DNA from: DASVVT01 sp036386415
GTDB taxonomy: Bacteria; Acidobacteriota; Blastocatellia; Pyrinomonadales; Pyrinomonadaceae
Direction of reading: 5' to 3'
DNA: 64,000 nt
Assembly: GCA_036386415.1 (NCBI GenBank)
Contig: DASVVT010000053.1
Span: 1 to 64,000 of the forward strand
A model generated the notes under the pieces. It ran no database searches and had not been told where the DNA came from. It saw only the letters and a program-made list of their open reading frames with translations. The position numbers were made by a program, and so were the translations under genes. The first letter of the stretch is position 1. Every line of letters begins with the position of its first letter. Positions 22,997 to 32,532 of the stretch are shown here, piece after piece.

Positions 22997-25900
22997 TCAG
23001 TCGTCGTTAAGGATTGTCCCGAGCCCCTGGGGGTCAGCGATGGTGGCGTTGAGCGCACCGCTCAAGTTAACGAAAAAGGTCTCGTTCGCCTCCTTAACAA
23101 GATCGCCTTTGACCTGCACTACGACGCGCTTGATGGTCTCGCCCGGCAGGAATGTGAGAGTGTTTTCAGGGACTGCTGTGTAGTCTGTGTCGGCTGTTGC
23201 GGGCGAACTCGTCCCGTTTGCCGTCACGTAGTTAACCGAAACGTTCTGCCCGCTCACCGCCGAGAGCTTGACGGTGAAAGTAGTCATCGCGACCCCCGTA
23301 TCAGGCTCTGCCACGGTCACGTTGCTTATCGTCATACTCGGCGGCAAGTCGTTATCCGTGATCGTGCAGGTGCCCGCCCCCACGGCGATGGTTGAGTTGG
23401 TTGGGGCCGAGAGCACCAGCTTAAAGTCCTCCGCCGGCTCATCGAGCAGGTCTCCTGCGACCGACACTGAGACGGTCTTGGTGGTCTCGCCCGGCAGGAA
23501 AGTTAGAGTCGTCAGCGCCTTGGCCGCATAGTCGGTCGGAGTCTTAGCCGTGCCATCAGCGGTCTGGTGCTTGACCGTCACCACCTGCCCGCTCGGAGCC
23601 GAGAGCATCACCGTGAAGCTGACAGGCATCGCCGCATTGCCTTCCGTCACGGTCGGGCTGCTGACGCTGATAGTCGGTGGTAGGTCGTTGTCGTTGATCG
23701 TGGCTGTGCCAATGCTGGCCGATATCGCCGCGTTAGTCGGAGAGGAGAGCACGAGCCTGAAGGTCTCGTTGACCTCGTCGAGCGCGTCGCCCGTGACCTG
23801 CACCGGGACGGTCTTTGTGCTCTCGCCCGGCGCGAAGGTCAGCGTGGTCAAAGGCAGCGCCGTGTAGTCAGACCCGGCAACCGCATTCACGTTTGCGGTA
23901 CTGTACTTGACCGTCACGGTCTTCGTGCTGGCGAACGACAGCTTGATGGTGAAGATGCCTGTTGTGTTCGCGCCCGTGTCGGCCTCCCCGACCAAGACGC
24001 TGTTGACCGAGAGCTTCAGGTCGTTGTCATGAACCGTGCAAGTCGCAGAGGCGTCCGAGATAGACACATTCAAGGGGCTGCTCAGGCTGAGCAGGAAGGT
24101 CTCGGTCGGCTCGTCTGTCGTGTCGCCGACGATCGGTACGGTGACGGTCTTGGTGGTCTGGCCGGCGTCGAAGGTGAGAGTACCCGAGGCGCTTTGGTAG
24201 TCTATGCCCGCCTGCGCCGTCTCATTCTCCGTGGCGTAGTTGACCGAGATGCTCTGCCCACTGGCACCCGAAAGTTTGATCGTGAAGATGGCGTTCAATG
24301 TCCCGGCGTTTGCTTCAGTGACGGTCAGGTCGGCAACGGAGACCGAAGGGGCAGAGTCGTCATCCGTAATGGTGCCCGTTCCCTGGGCGACGGAGACGGA
24401 CGCGTTCACTGAATTGGTGAGGTTGACCGAGAAGGTCTCGTTTGATTCGTCCTTTGTGTCCGAGAGCGTTGCGACCGAGAAGGTCTTGGTGAGGTCGCCG
24501 GGGTTGAAGGTCAGCGTGCCGAACTTACGAGTATAGTCCTGGCCGGAAATGGCCGTCCCATTCGCCGTGGCGTAGTCGACCTTGACGATTTGGCTGCTCG
24601 CCTGAGAGAGCCTGACGGTGAAGGCGCCGATGGCGGCCTCCGTGATCACCGTATCGTCCATCGAGAGGCTCGGCGCGGCATCGTCGTCCGAGATCGTCAG
24701 CACGGCGGTGCTCTGGGGGCCGAGCGTCGCGCCACCGGTCACTGCGCTCAGGGTCACGACGAGAGTCTCGTCGTTTTCGTCAAGCGCGTCGTCGTTGACG
24801 GGGATGGTGATAGTCTTAGCTGTCATATCCCCGTCGGCGAAGGTGACAGTTCCGGTAGCTCCCGCGTAGTCGGGACCATTAAGGGCTGTCCCATCTTTTG
24901 TTGCGTAAGAGATGGAGACGCTGCCGGCGCTGCCGCCGGTGCGCGTGACGGTGAACTGGAGGGAGCCCTTGCCCTCGACCGCGCCGTAGGCGGAGCTGCT
25001 CAACTGGAGCGACGAGCGGGCGGTGAAGTTGGCCGTGTAAGTCGTGTCAGCGCCGGGGGTCTTGATGTCGTGGCTGGCGGCCCCGCCGTCCGACCAGGAA
25101 ACGAAGTCGTAGGTCACACCGTCGAGCGTCTGCGGCGTGACGACGCCGAGGGTGTGCGGCGTGTCGGCGACGCCCTCCACGGAGACGGGCGCGACGCGCG
25201 TCTCGCCGTCCAGCGTGACGCTCAAGCCGGCGGGGCTGGTCGCCAGAGTCGTAGTGAACTTTAGCGCAGGCACGACCGGCGGGGCGGCTCGCAGGGATGC
25301 GCCCGTGAGCGCCGCGTCGTGGCGGTACATAGGCCACGGGGCGGGCGCTGTCCGCTCCGCCGTGAGGTCCCAGACGTACAGGGTATTCTCCAAGTCGACC
25401 CAGGCCAGCTCCAGCAGCCCGTCGCCGTCGAAGTCCGCGACCGCCGGAGAGGTGGTCGGGTGGGCGCCGTTATTCGGGGCGTGCTTGGGGAACCCCGCGA
25501 CGTGGCTCCCGTCGAGCTGGTAAGCGAAAAGCACCTCGCGGGCGGTCGTGTAGTCGCCCGAGGCGACGATGTCGATCGCGCCGTCGCCGTCCACGTCGGC
25601 CAAAACCGGCGCGCTGAATCCGTAGTAGGTGGAATCGATAATTCCCTGTTTCTTCACGGGCCAGCCGGGGAGCAGCGTCCCGTCGCCGCGCCAAGCGTAG
25701 AGGTAGTTGGATTGGATGCCGTTGAACAGACCGACCGTCGCGTTGCCTGCGACGACTTCAGCCCGGCCATCGCCGTCGAGGTCGCCCACGGCAGGCGAGT
25801 TGACTGCGACGCCCTTCGTCTGCTGCGGCCACCCGGCGACGACCGTCCCGTCGTGATGGTAGGCGTGCATCCGGCCATCTTCGGCGGGCACGACGATTTC

Positions 25901-28843
25901 TAGATCGCCGTCCCCATCGAGGTCGCCCGCCGCCGGGTGGGCGCTGGCGTACCACACCGTCAGGTTATCTACCCTCTGGGGCCAACCGGCCTTCAACTCG
26001 CCGCCCGCGCCGAAGACGTAGAGGTCCGTGGCCGTGCCGTCGCCGTTGCTGTCAGCCCTGGCGACGATCTCCTTCTTCCCATCCGCGTCCAGGTCGCAGA
26101 CGACGAAGTCCATGAAGGAAGGGGAAATCTCCGTTGCCGACGTGTCAGCCGGCCAGCCCGGCAGCACCGCACCGTAGCGGTCGACGACCTGGAGGATTCC
26201 GCTCGTCATAATGATCTCATTGGCTCCATCGCCGTTCAGGTCCGCGATGCTCATGTAGTTGCCGGCATAGGCCCCGATGGGCTTGGGCCAGCCCGGCAGG
26301 GGCGTCCCGTCCGAGCGCCAGACGAAGAGGTAATGCCCGGCTGCGCTCGCGATCTCCGGCGAGCCGTCGCCGTCCAGATCGCCGACGGCCGGGCTCCTCT
26401 GCACCAGCATCCCCTTGCCGTCCGGGTCAATTGTCTGCGGCCAGCCGGGCAGCATCCGCCCCGCGTGATCGTAGACACCCACCGAATCGCCGTAGCCGAC
26501 GATAAGATCATGGCCGCCGTCACCGTTGATATCTGCGGCGACGAGATGGTCTGGGAAGCTATAATAGAGGCCACCTTCACTGATGAGCGGGAGTTGTTTA
26601 GGCGAGCCCTCGTGGAGTGAGGGCGCGATGATAACAGTCACGATCCTCTCGATGGAGGCGTTGTTTGCGAGCGCGACCCGAAGCGTGATGCTGTAAGACC
26701 CGGCCGGGACGTCGGTCGTGTCCCAGGTGGCGAGCAGCCCATCCTGCACCTTCTGCGTCCCGCCGCCAGCGAGCGTGATGCGCGCGTTCTCCAGAGACGA
26801 CCCGTTAGTTGTCTGGACGGAGAACGTGTAGCTCAAGAGGTTCGAAGGGGCGACAGTGCCCTTAATGGGAAGGGCAGGGTCAGGCCGGTAAATCGCCGCC
26901 GTATCCGAGGGCGGATCGGTGATGAAGACGTTGTTGATGCGAACCTGCATTCTGTCTTCGAACGTCTGCCCGTCCGCGTTCATCGCCACGAGCCGCAATT
27001 CGAAGTGGCCGTCCCCGACCGCCGCGATGTCCCAGGTGGCGAGCGTCGAATTGCTGACCGCGACGGACGAGGAATGGATCGGCGTCCAGCCCGCCGCGCT
27101 CTTCGCCGGACGGTACTCCAGCCGCCAGTCGGCCAGTCCGACACCGGCTACAGTCCCGCGTACTTCCACCTGCTCGACGCCGGTTAACGTTTCGGTCGGG
27201 CCGGTCAGATGGGCAGCCAGAGGCAGGTTGACGCCCAGGGCTTTCGCGGCATTGAGGCGGCCGTAGCCGGACTGTTTATCGAACCCGGCTGCGCCCGTGT
27301 CATCGCTGCCCGCGCGGAGAGCCTGCCGCACCTGCTCGGCGGAGAATTCGGGGTGCAGAGATCGCACGAGAGCGGCGACGCCGGCGACGTGCGGCGCGGC
27401 CATGCTTGTCCCGGCCAGCCGCAGGTAGCGCGTGCCGATGAGCAGTGGGCTCCCATTGACTTGCGCCCCCGCCGAACTGGCGAGCGAGAGAATCGAGTGC
27501 GCCGGATCGGTGACGGAGCCGCTCGCGTCCGTGTCCCCACCGCCCGGCGCGGCGACGTCGATCTTCGAGCCATAGTTAGAGAAGGAGGCGAGGGCGTCCG
27601 CGTGATTGAAAGCCGAGACGGTGACGGCGTCCTCGATGTTGGCCGGCGTGTGGCCGGACGCGGCCGTGCCCACGTCGCTCGCGGAGTTGCTCGCAGCGGC
27701 GACGAACACGACATCCTTCTGGTGGGCGTAAGCCACGGCATCTATCAGCGTCCGGATGGGCGTTGAAGAGAATATGCCCCAACTGGCGTTGATGACCTTG
27801 GCCCCGTTGTCCGACGCGTAGACGATGGCCTCGCTCAGGTCTGCTACCGAGCCGCGATCCGCTGCGCTGATCCCTTTGAGCGCCATCACCTTGCTCTCTG
27901 GGGCGACGCCGACGATGCCTAGCTGGTTGTCGCCGACGGCGGCGACGGTCCCGGCCACGTGCGTGCCGTGTCCGTGATCGTCCTGCGGGTCGTTGTCGGA
28001 CGGCGAGCCGTCGCTCGTGACGAAATCCCACCCGCGCCAGTCATCGACGTAACCGTTGCCATCGTCGTCGAGCCCGTTCGACCGCCGGTCGCGCCCCGTG
28101 CCGTCCGTGCCCGACTCTCCGGCGTTCTCCCAGACGTTGGCAGCAATGTCTTCGTGGCCGTAATCCACCCCCGTGTCGATGATCGCCACAACGACGTTAG
28201 CCCCGCGCGTCAGGTCCCAGGCGGCTTCGGCTCCGATCTTCTCCAGCCCCCAGAGGTCGCGGAAGCTCTGCCCCCAGGCCCCCGTCGAGGTGAAATAGGG
28301 GTCGTTCGGCGTCCACTGTGTCCGCATCAGATAGTTCGGCTCGGCGTACTCGACCCCCGGGTCTTGACTGAGCGCCTCGACCAGCACTTTCGTCCCGCGT
28401 GGATCATGCTTGAGGCTTTGCGAGGTGAGCTTCACGATGCGCCGGAGGGCTTCGGACTTGGCGCGAGAGAATGGCTGGCGAGCCCCCGTCACGCCGTGCT
28501 GCCGTAAGATCGCATCGAGAGCGCGGTCGTTCGACAGGGCGAGCACGCCGCTGCCGTTCTTCCGGCTCCTGGCGACCGCCTCAGCCCTGGCCCGATCCTT
28601 GAACTTGACCAGCACCTCGCCGGCGATGAATCCGGCCTCGTCGGCGCGGCCGCCGGGGCGCGCCGGCTTGCGTATCCATTTCCCACCGCCGGGCGGCGCT
28701 AGCGTCGCTTGGCTCTCTACCACAGCCGATGCGTGCGGGTTAGATTTCGCCGCGCCCACCCCTCCTGCGGCCGAAAGGATAAGTAAAAGGGTGAGGATGA
28801 GAGATGAAATTAAGAGGACGTTTTTCGACATATAACTGGACAC
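22997..28843 (-). CDS. Giant secreted subtilase with FG-GAP and Calx-beta repeats
   Basis: A 1948 aa exported serine protease. Signal peptide (~1-31), propeptide/inhibitor-like region (~70-170, AGEVLVKFKDRARAEAVARS), S8 catalytic domain (~190-530) with Asp223 (IIDTGVDYGHED), His292 (GHGTHVAG) and Ser480 (LAGTSMAAPHVAG). Then come Ig-like segments, an FG-GAP propeller (~780-1150, repeated DLDGDG and DINGDG loops), a short segment with a WSDGG motif, and six Calx-beta repeats (each ending in a DDD or NDN turn) to the C-terminus. Start choices are ATG 28843 or ATG 28831, four codons later, which begins MSKNVLLISS. Probably extracellular and calcium-dependent. No cell-anchor motif is seen at the C-terminus. 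Confidence 0.93.
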   Translation of the reverse strand: MSSYMSKNVLLISSLILTLLLILSAAGGVGAAKSNPHASAVVESQATLAPPGGGKWIRKPARPGGRADEAGFIAGEVLVKFKDRARAEAVARSRKNGSGVLALSNDRALDAILRQHGVTGARQPFSRAKSEALRRIVKLTSQSLKHDPRGTKVLVEALSQDPGVEYAEPNYLMRTQWTPNDPYFTSTGAWGQSFRDLWGLEKIGAEAAWDLTRGANVVVAIIDTGVDYGHEDIAANVWENAGESGTDGTGRDRRSNGLDDDGNGYVDDWRGWDFVTSDGSPSDNDPQDDHGHGTHVAGTVAAVGDNQLGIVGVAPESKVMALKGISAADRGSVADLSEAIVYASDNGAKVINASWGIFSSTPIRTLIDAVAYAHQKDVVFVAAASNSASDVGTAASGHTPANIEDAVTVSAFNHADALASFSNYGSKIDVAAPGGGDTDASGSVTDPAHSILSLASSAGAQVNGSPLLIGTRYLRLAGTSMAAPHVAGVAALVRSLHPEFSAEQVRQALRAGSDDTGAAGFDKQSGYGRLNAAKALGVNLPLAAHLTGPTETLTGVEQVEVRGTVAGVGLADWRLEYRPAKSAAGWTPIHSSSVAVSNSTLATWDIAAVGDGHFELRLVAMNADGQTFEDRMQVRINNVFITDPPSDTAAIYRPDPALPIKGTVAPSNLLSYTFSVQTTNGSSLENARITLAGGGTQKVQDGLLATWDTTDVPAGSYSITLRVALANNASIERIVTVIIAPSLHEGSPKQLPLISEGGLYYSFPDHLVAADINGDGGHDLIVGYGDSVGVYDHAGRMLPGWPQTIDPDGKGMLVQRSPAVGDLDGDGSPEIASAAGHYLFVWRSDGTPLPGWPKPIGAYAGNYMSIADLNGDGANEIIMTSGILQVVDRYGAVLPGWPADTSATEISPSFMDFVVCDLDADGKKEIVARADSNGDGTATDLYVFGAGGELKAGWPQRVDNLTVWYASAHPAAGDLDGDGDLEIVVPAEDGRMHAYHHDGTVVAGWPQQTKGVAVNSPAVGDLDGDGRAEVVAGNATVGLFNGIQSNYLYAWRGDGTLLPGWPVKKQGIIDSTYYGFSAPVLADVDGDGAIDIVASGDYTTAREVLFAYQLDGSHVAGFPKHAPNNGAHPTTSPAVADFDGDGLLELAWVDLENTLYVWDLTAERTAPAPWPMYRHDAALTGASLRAAPPVVPALKFTTTLATSPAGLSVTLDGETRVAPVSVEGVADTPHTLGVVTPQTLDGVTYDFVSWSDGGAASHDIKTPGADTTYTANFTARSSLQLSSSAYGAVEGKGSLQFTVTRTGGSAGSVSISYATKDGTALNGPDYAGATGTVTFADGDMTAKTITIPVNDDALDENDETLVVTLSAVTGGATLGPQSTAVLTISDDDAAPSLSMDDTVITEAAIGAFTVRLSQASSQIVKVDYATANGTAISGQDYTRKFGTLTFNPGDLTKTFSVATLSDTKDESNETFSVNLTNSVNASVSVAQGTGTITDDDSAPSVSVADLTVTEANAGTLNAIFTIKLSGASGQSISVNYATENETAQAGIDYQSASGTLTFDAGQTTKTVTVPIVGDTTDEPTETFLLSLSSPLNVSISDASATCTVHDNDLKLSVNSVLVGEADTGANTTGIFTIKLSFASTKTVTVKYSTANVNAVAGSDYTALPLTTLTFAPGESTKTVPVQVTGDALDEVNETFRLVLSSPTNAAISASIGTATINDNDLPPTISVSSPTVTEGNAAMPVSFTVMLSAPSGQVVTVKHQTADGTAKTPTDYAAKALTTLTFLPGETTKTVSVSVAGDLLDEPAEDFKLVLSAPTNSTIAVGAGTCTITDNDLPPSMTISNVTVAEPDTGVAMTTFTVKLSAVSGQNVSVNYVTANGTSSPATADTDYTAVPENTLTFLPGETIKRVVVQVKGDLVKEANETFFVNLSGALNATIADPQGLGTILNDD

Positions 28844-29092
28844 AATTTGCCCCTTTGTGAGTCCTTAAGGGACGCTTCGCACCAGGGAAATGCGCTGGTA
28901 ATCCCGGCAACCTTGTTATGAGAGGGGGATGAGACAGGTTTGAGTCGAATGACGGAAACCAGTTTTAGACGGTTCCCGGGCGGATATAGTTGCTTGCCTG
29001 AAGGTGAGAATAACAGCCCTTCTCTGCCGCCAAAAGGAAGGTCAGGAGCGCCTGTTTTTTCGAGCGCCCGCCGCTGTCATAACTTTTCCCTC

Positions 29093-29770
29093 TCAAGCGA
29101 TGTCGGCTCGCGCTCTTTCTATCTTCCGCCATCGGTTAGGAACGATGCGGTGGGTGCCCCAGGTAAAACTGTTGACGGCAACTGTCTGCGCCACGCATAT
29201 GCGAAGCGCAAGCACTCCTCCGTAGCCCCCGAACTGCTTCGGATTGACCCACCAACTGGCGGTCGGATCCCACACTCTGATCTCACCCCCTCGCATTACT
29301 ACCGCACACCCTTCGTGATAGATTATATCTTCCTTGATCCAGTGGACCGAAGTTTCGTCGCCGTCCCACCCTTTGTACCAGTGACGCGACGCCTCCTCGT
29401 TGTACTGTTGTATTAACTGTGCCGGAAAACTTGTCACGCCACGGGCGACGAAAATCTCCCGGGCCAGCGCCGCCAGCACGCCGCAGTCGAGCGTCTTCTG
29501 CTCTACGGCTTCACACCAATGGATAGGCCAGGCGGAAGCGCCCCAAGTGTACTTCTGACGGAGCCAGCGCGGCCCCGTCAGAGGATCCCCTGCGTTCAGG
29601 AGTGAGTAATCCATCGCCAGAACCCATTCGCGGGCGATCCGGCAGCATAATCCCTGGTGAGACGAAATCACTGAGGCCGGAAAGTGTTGCCACTTTTCAA
29701 TCGCCGTACCAGCGTCCAGAAAATCGGTTTCATTGATCTCAATCACTTCATTACCCTTGACCAAAGACAT
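29093..29770 (-). CDS. Transglutaminase/papain-like thiol enzyme of the biosynthetic cluster
   Basis: A 225 aa soluble protein. Three motifs occur in the order of transglutaminase-like enzymes: Cys96 at a helix start (KTLDCGVLAALAREIF), His152 on a strand (IIYHEGCAVVMRGG) and Asp168 (IRVWDPTASWW). That is a Cys-His-Asp triad. The region is also Trp-rich. Such enzymes form, exchange or hydrolyse amide bonds, so this could join an amino acid or amine to an acyl donor, or trim a peptide. It starts inside the last 20 bp of the ATP-grasp/decarboxylase gene, so the two are translationally coupled. The assignment rests on motif order only. Confidence 0.6.
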   Translation of the reverse strand: MSLVKGNEVIEINETDFLDAGTAIEKWQHFPASVISSHQGLCCRIAREWVLAMDYSLLNAGDPLTGPRWLRQKYTWGASAWPIHWCEAVEQKTLDCGVLAALAREIFVARGVTSFPAQLIQQYNEEASRHWYKGWDGDETSVHWIKEDIIYHEGCAVVMRGGEIRVWDPTASWWVNPKQFGGYGGVLALRICVAQTVAVNSFTWGTHRIVPNRWRKIERARADIA

Positions 29771-32021
29771 AAGACATACTCCTATCGTAAGCTCCTGCGT
29801 CGCAGAAAATCAGGACATCGCCGACGCGCGCGCCTTCCGGCAGTTCAACGTTTGTGGCTACCACATCGTGCTCCATACAGAGTCTTCCGAGGAGGTGCGT
29901 CTTGCCCCTCCCTAACGCACGCCAGGCTCCGGTGTGTTCGTCCCGATGTAGAATCCGGTGCGGTTGGAAGAAATGCATCGGCAGTTCTGCAATCGAGCCA
30001 TCAACCACGGCTTCTATGATCTCTCCCTCCGGCGAGTGCTCAATTTCCAGCAGGCGCATGGCGAGCGCCATAGAGGGTTGAGCCATCGCCTTACCCGGCT
30101 CCGAAATGATCTGCCTGACCCGAGGAAGATGGTCACGCACACGCGCCAGTGCACCTGCAAATTGGTCGTCGGCGTCTCTGTGCCAGTCGTCGGGGAACCA
30201 GCCGCCGCCGATGTCAAGACACTCTATCTCGCGCCCTGTCAGCATCTCAATGGAGCGACACCACCTGAGCATAGACTCATAGAGATGCCACCATTGTCGG
30301 ACGCCGATGTTGCTGCTCGCCATGTGAAAGTGGACGCCGAAAGCGCAGTCTCGCGGCAGCATCTCAATCGCACTGACGAGCAGGCTTAAACTCTCGGGCG
30401 TGTCCACCGCGATCCCGAAGCGTGAAGGAATCTGCGGCGTGCGCAGGCGCACCCCGACGACTTTCGCTTGTAGTTCTTTCTTTTCCAGTGCGTCGGCAAC
30501 CCGCTTGAGGTCTGCCCTGGAATCACAGAAGACGGCGTGTAAGGGAGAGGCTGGCAACAGACCTTCAGGCCACCACTTGCCGGGGCCATTCAACACCACT
30601 TCTTCCGGCTTGAACCCGGACTTGAGAGCTTTTTGGACTTCCAGAAGACTGATCGCTTCGGCCAGAAAACCTGACTCGCGGGCAAGCTTGAGCAGTCTCT
30701 CGTCAGGATTCGTCTTGATGCTGTAGGCGTTCGTGACCGTAGTGGAAGTTGTGCCCAGGTTGCTCGCCAGATTGGCAGCGCGTTTAAAGAGAGAGGATGC
30801 AGTGGTAGCCAGAAACAGCCAGGACGGCGTCTCGATTTCTGCAAAGTCATAAGTTGACAGATCGCTCTTGAACGAAGGCGGCACGACCGGCTTGCCAAAC
30901 TCGTCTGACGGGTGATGTCCGTTGCCGTTGCCCTGGACTGACTTCAGCTTATGAAGCCGTCCAGCTAAGGCGGGCATGCCCGACGGGTGCTTTGACGAAT
31001 GACCGAAAGCGCCAGCGTAAGGCTCCGCCAGGGGTGGCAAAGGGAACTGCGAGCGCACCGGCACTTCCAGGACAACGCGAGTAAACTCTTCAGAGACGGC
31101 GGGTGCGGTTTGGGCAGGCATGCCCGTGGCTCCCTCGACCAGAAGCGCAGACATGTTATGCCCGGCGATTGTTGCGCCGTGAATCCATGCTGGAAATCTG
31201 GGGTTCCACTCCAGCAGCCATAACTGCCCACCTGAGTCGCGCACCATCTCCAGCTCTGCGCCTCCCGTCCAGTTCAACGCTCTAATTATTTTGCGCAGCG
31301 GTGTGACGATCTCTTCAGGCACTTCGGTCACGTCACCTGCCCACGTCTTGCTCTCTTCCGTCAACTCGCGCTTGCGCATCAGCACACAGCCGAGAAGCTG
31401 GCCCTGATAGGCGGACAGGCTGACCGATTCCTCATAACCCGCGACGTGCGCCTGTAAAAAGAGCCGGTCGGTTGACCAGGCGCGCGCGAGGGCCGAGCGG
31501 GCGGCCTCGAATTCGGGCCAGCTTCGAGTGCGGAGCGCTTCGTAATAAGGCCCCTTGAGCCATACTTTCCATCCATATTGACGACAAAAAGCGTGAAGCT
31601 CCCAGTCAGAGTGCTCAGTTGAGATGAACGTCGGGATACGTACGGGCAGACCATCGTGCGCGGCGATCTTCGGCTTGCTGACCTTCTCCAACGCCTCACA
31701 TGGAGGAGCTAGTAGATTCGCATGGCCCTCAGGGAAAACCGAGGCCAGCCACATGGTTTCCAGATCAGTCCCCGATATCCAGAGCCCGCCTGAATCAAGA
31801 ATGGCTTTGATCGCAGTTCCGTATTCAGAGAGATCCAACTCTTCCCAGGGTCTTTGCAGCCATAACTCATCAAAATCCGGCCAGTGTATTCCCGAGCTGC
31901 GATTTGAGTATTCGACGCCGACCAGGGTGGCATTCGGGTACGCCATGCGCAACGAACGTGCGATCCCGACGCCAGGCTGGGGGTTTGTTCCACAGTAAAG
32001 CCCGCTGATGTAGATTTTCAT
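29751..32021 (-). CDS. ATP-grasp ligase fused to fold-III PLP decarboxylase
   Basis: A 756 aa two-domain enzyme. Residues ~1-300 are an ATP-grasp-like domain: Lys152/Lys155 region (WKVWLKGPYYEA), acidic QAHVAGYEESVS, and the metal/ATP site ELEMVRDSGGQLWLLEWNPR. After a linker (~310-395), residues ~400-756 are an alanine-racemase-fold decarboxylase of the DAP/ornithine decarboxylase group: Lys436 (NAYSIKTNPD), His566 (FHMASS), glycine loop LDIGGGWF, EPGK 641-644 (usually EPGR), Cys715 (CMEHD) and AGAYDRSM with Tyr745. It likely ligates and decarboxylates related amino-acid substrates, but the substrate is unknown. First gene of the minus-strand arm. Confidence 0.85.
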   Translation of the reverse strand: MKIYISGLYCGTNPQPGVGIARSLRMAYPNATLVGVEYSNRSSGIHWPDFDELWLQRPWEELDLSEYGTAIKAILDSGGLWISGTDLETMWLASVFPEGHANLLAPPCEALEKVSKPKIAAHDGLPVRIPTFISTEHSDWELHAFCRQYGWKVWLKGPYYEALRTRSWPEFEAARSALARAWSTDRLFLQAHVAGYEESVSLSAYQGQLLGCVLMRKRELTEESKTWAGDVTEVPEEIVTPLRKIIRALNWTGGAELEMVRDSGGQLWLLEWNPRFPAWIHGATIAGHNMSALLVEGATGMPAQTAPAVSEEFTRVVLEVPVRSQFPLPPLAEPYAGAFGHSSKHPSGMPALAGRLHKLKSVQGNGNGHHPSDEFGKPVVPPSFKSDLSTYDFAEIETPSWLFLATTASSLFKRAANLASNLGTTSTTVTNAYSIKTNPDERLLKLARESGFLAEAISLLEVQKALKSGFKPEEVVLNGPGKWWPEGLLPASPLHAVFCDSRADLKRVADALEKKELQAKVVGVRLRTPQIPSRFGIAVDTPESLSLLVSAIEMLPRDCAFGVHFHMASSNIGVRQWWHLYESMLRWCRSIEMLTGREIECLDIGGGWFPDDWHRDADDQFAGALARVRDHLPRVRQIISEPGKAMAQPSMALAMRLLEIEHSPEGEIIEAVVDGSIAELPMHFFQPHRILHRDEHTGAWRALGRGKTHLLGRLCMEHDVVATNVELPEGARVGDVLIFCDAGAYDRSMSYVFGQG

Positions 32022-32532
32022 AGTCTCTTTTAGAGGACGGGTGAAGATAACGATTTACTTTCCGGACCATTGCTGCCCGGTAGTCGAGCATCGTTGGCGC
32101 TGATATTAATCTCAAAATAAGAGGGCACACATAGCATGGAAACAAAGGCCGCCATGAAGCATTCGGTGGCGGCCCATGACGGTCTTTGCACCTAACCTTT
32201 GAGAGAATAGATATATATATCGTTCTGCGCAATCTTTGTCTGTACGATTGGGTACATAGCCAGATTAGAAGATTCGATGGTTGATTAGGTGCTTGACCGA
32301 GTAGGCGAGGGACTGTAGTGTTTACTCATCAGCTCTTGGAACCATCTAAATTGTCAGGTTACTTCGCCTCACAGTGTGAGGCCATTATATCACCGGAGTC
32401 GCCGGCATAATTCGCATGATTTATACCGGGAAGAGATCGCGTACCATGGCGATGCCTGAATTTGAAACCGGTTGACAAGGATACTCACCGGTGGCGGCGT
32501 TCAACCGAATGATCTAGGGAGGGTAGGCTTGA
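32022..32532. promoter_or_regulatory. Divergent intergenic region of the biosynthetic cluster
   Basis: 511 bp between the divergent arms, AT-richer than the genes, with no ORF. It includes an ATATATATAT run near 32213-32220 and A/T-rich patches that could hold promoters for both directions. GGGAGGGTAGGCTTGA lies just before the ATG at 32533. No operator palindrome could be defined by eye. Confidence 0.4.

Noticed and set aside
24029..28835. Several long plus-strand ORFs opposite the subtilase
   Set aside because: They mirror the repetitive high-GC codon pattern of the subtilase and lack starts with ribosome sites.
28844..28990. Riboswitch in the leader of the subtilase gene
   Set aside because: Some short complementary stretches are present, but I could not match a known riboswitch core by eye.
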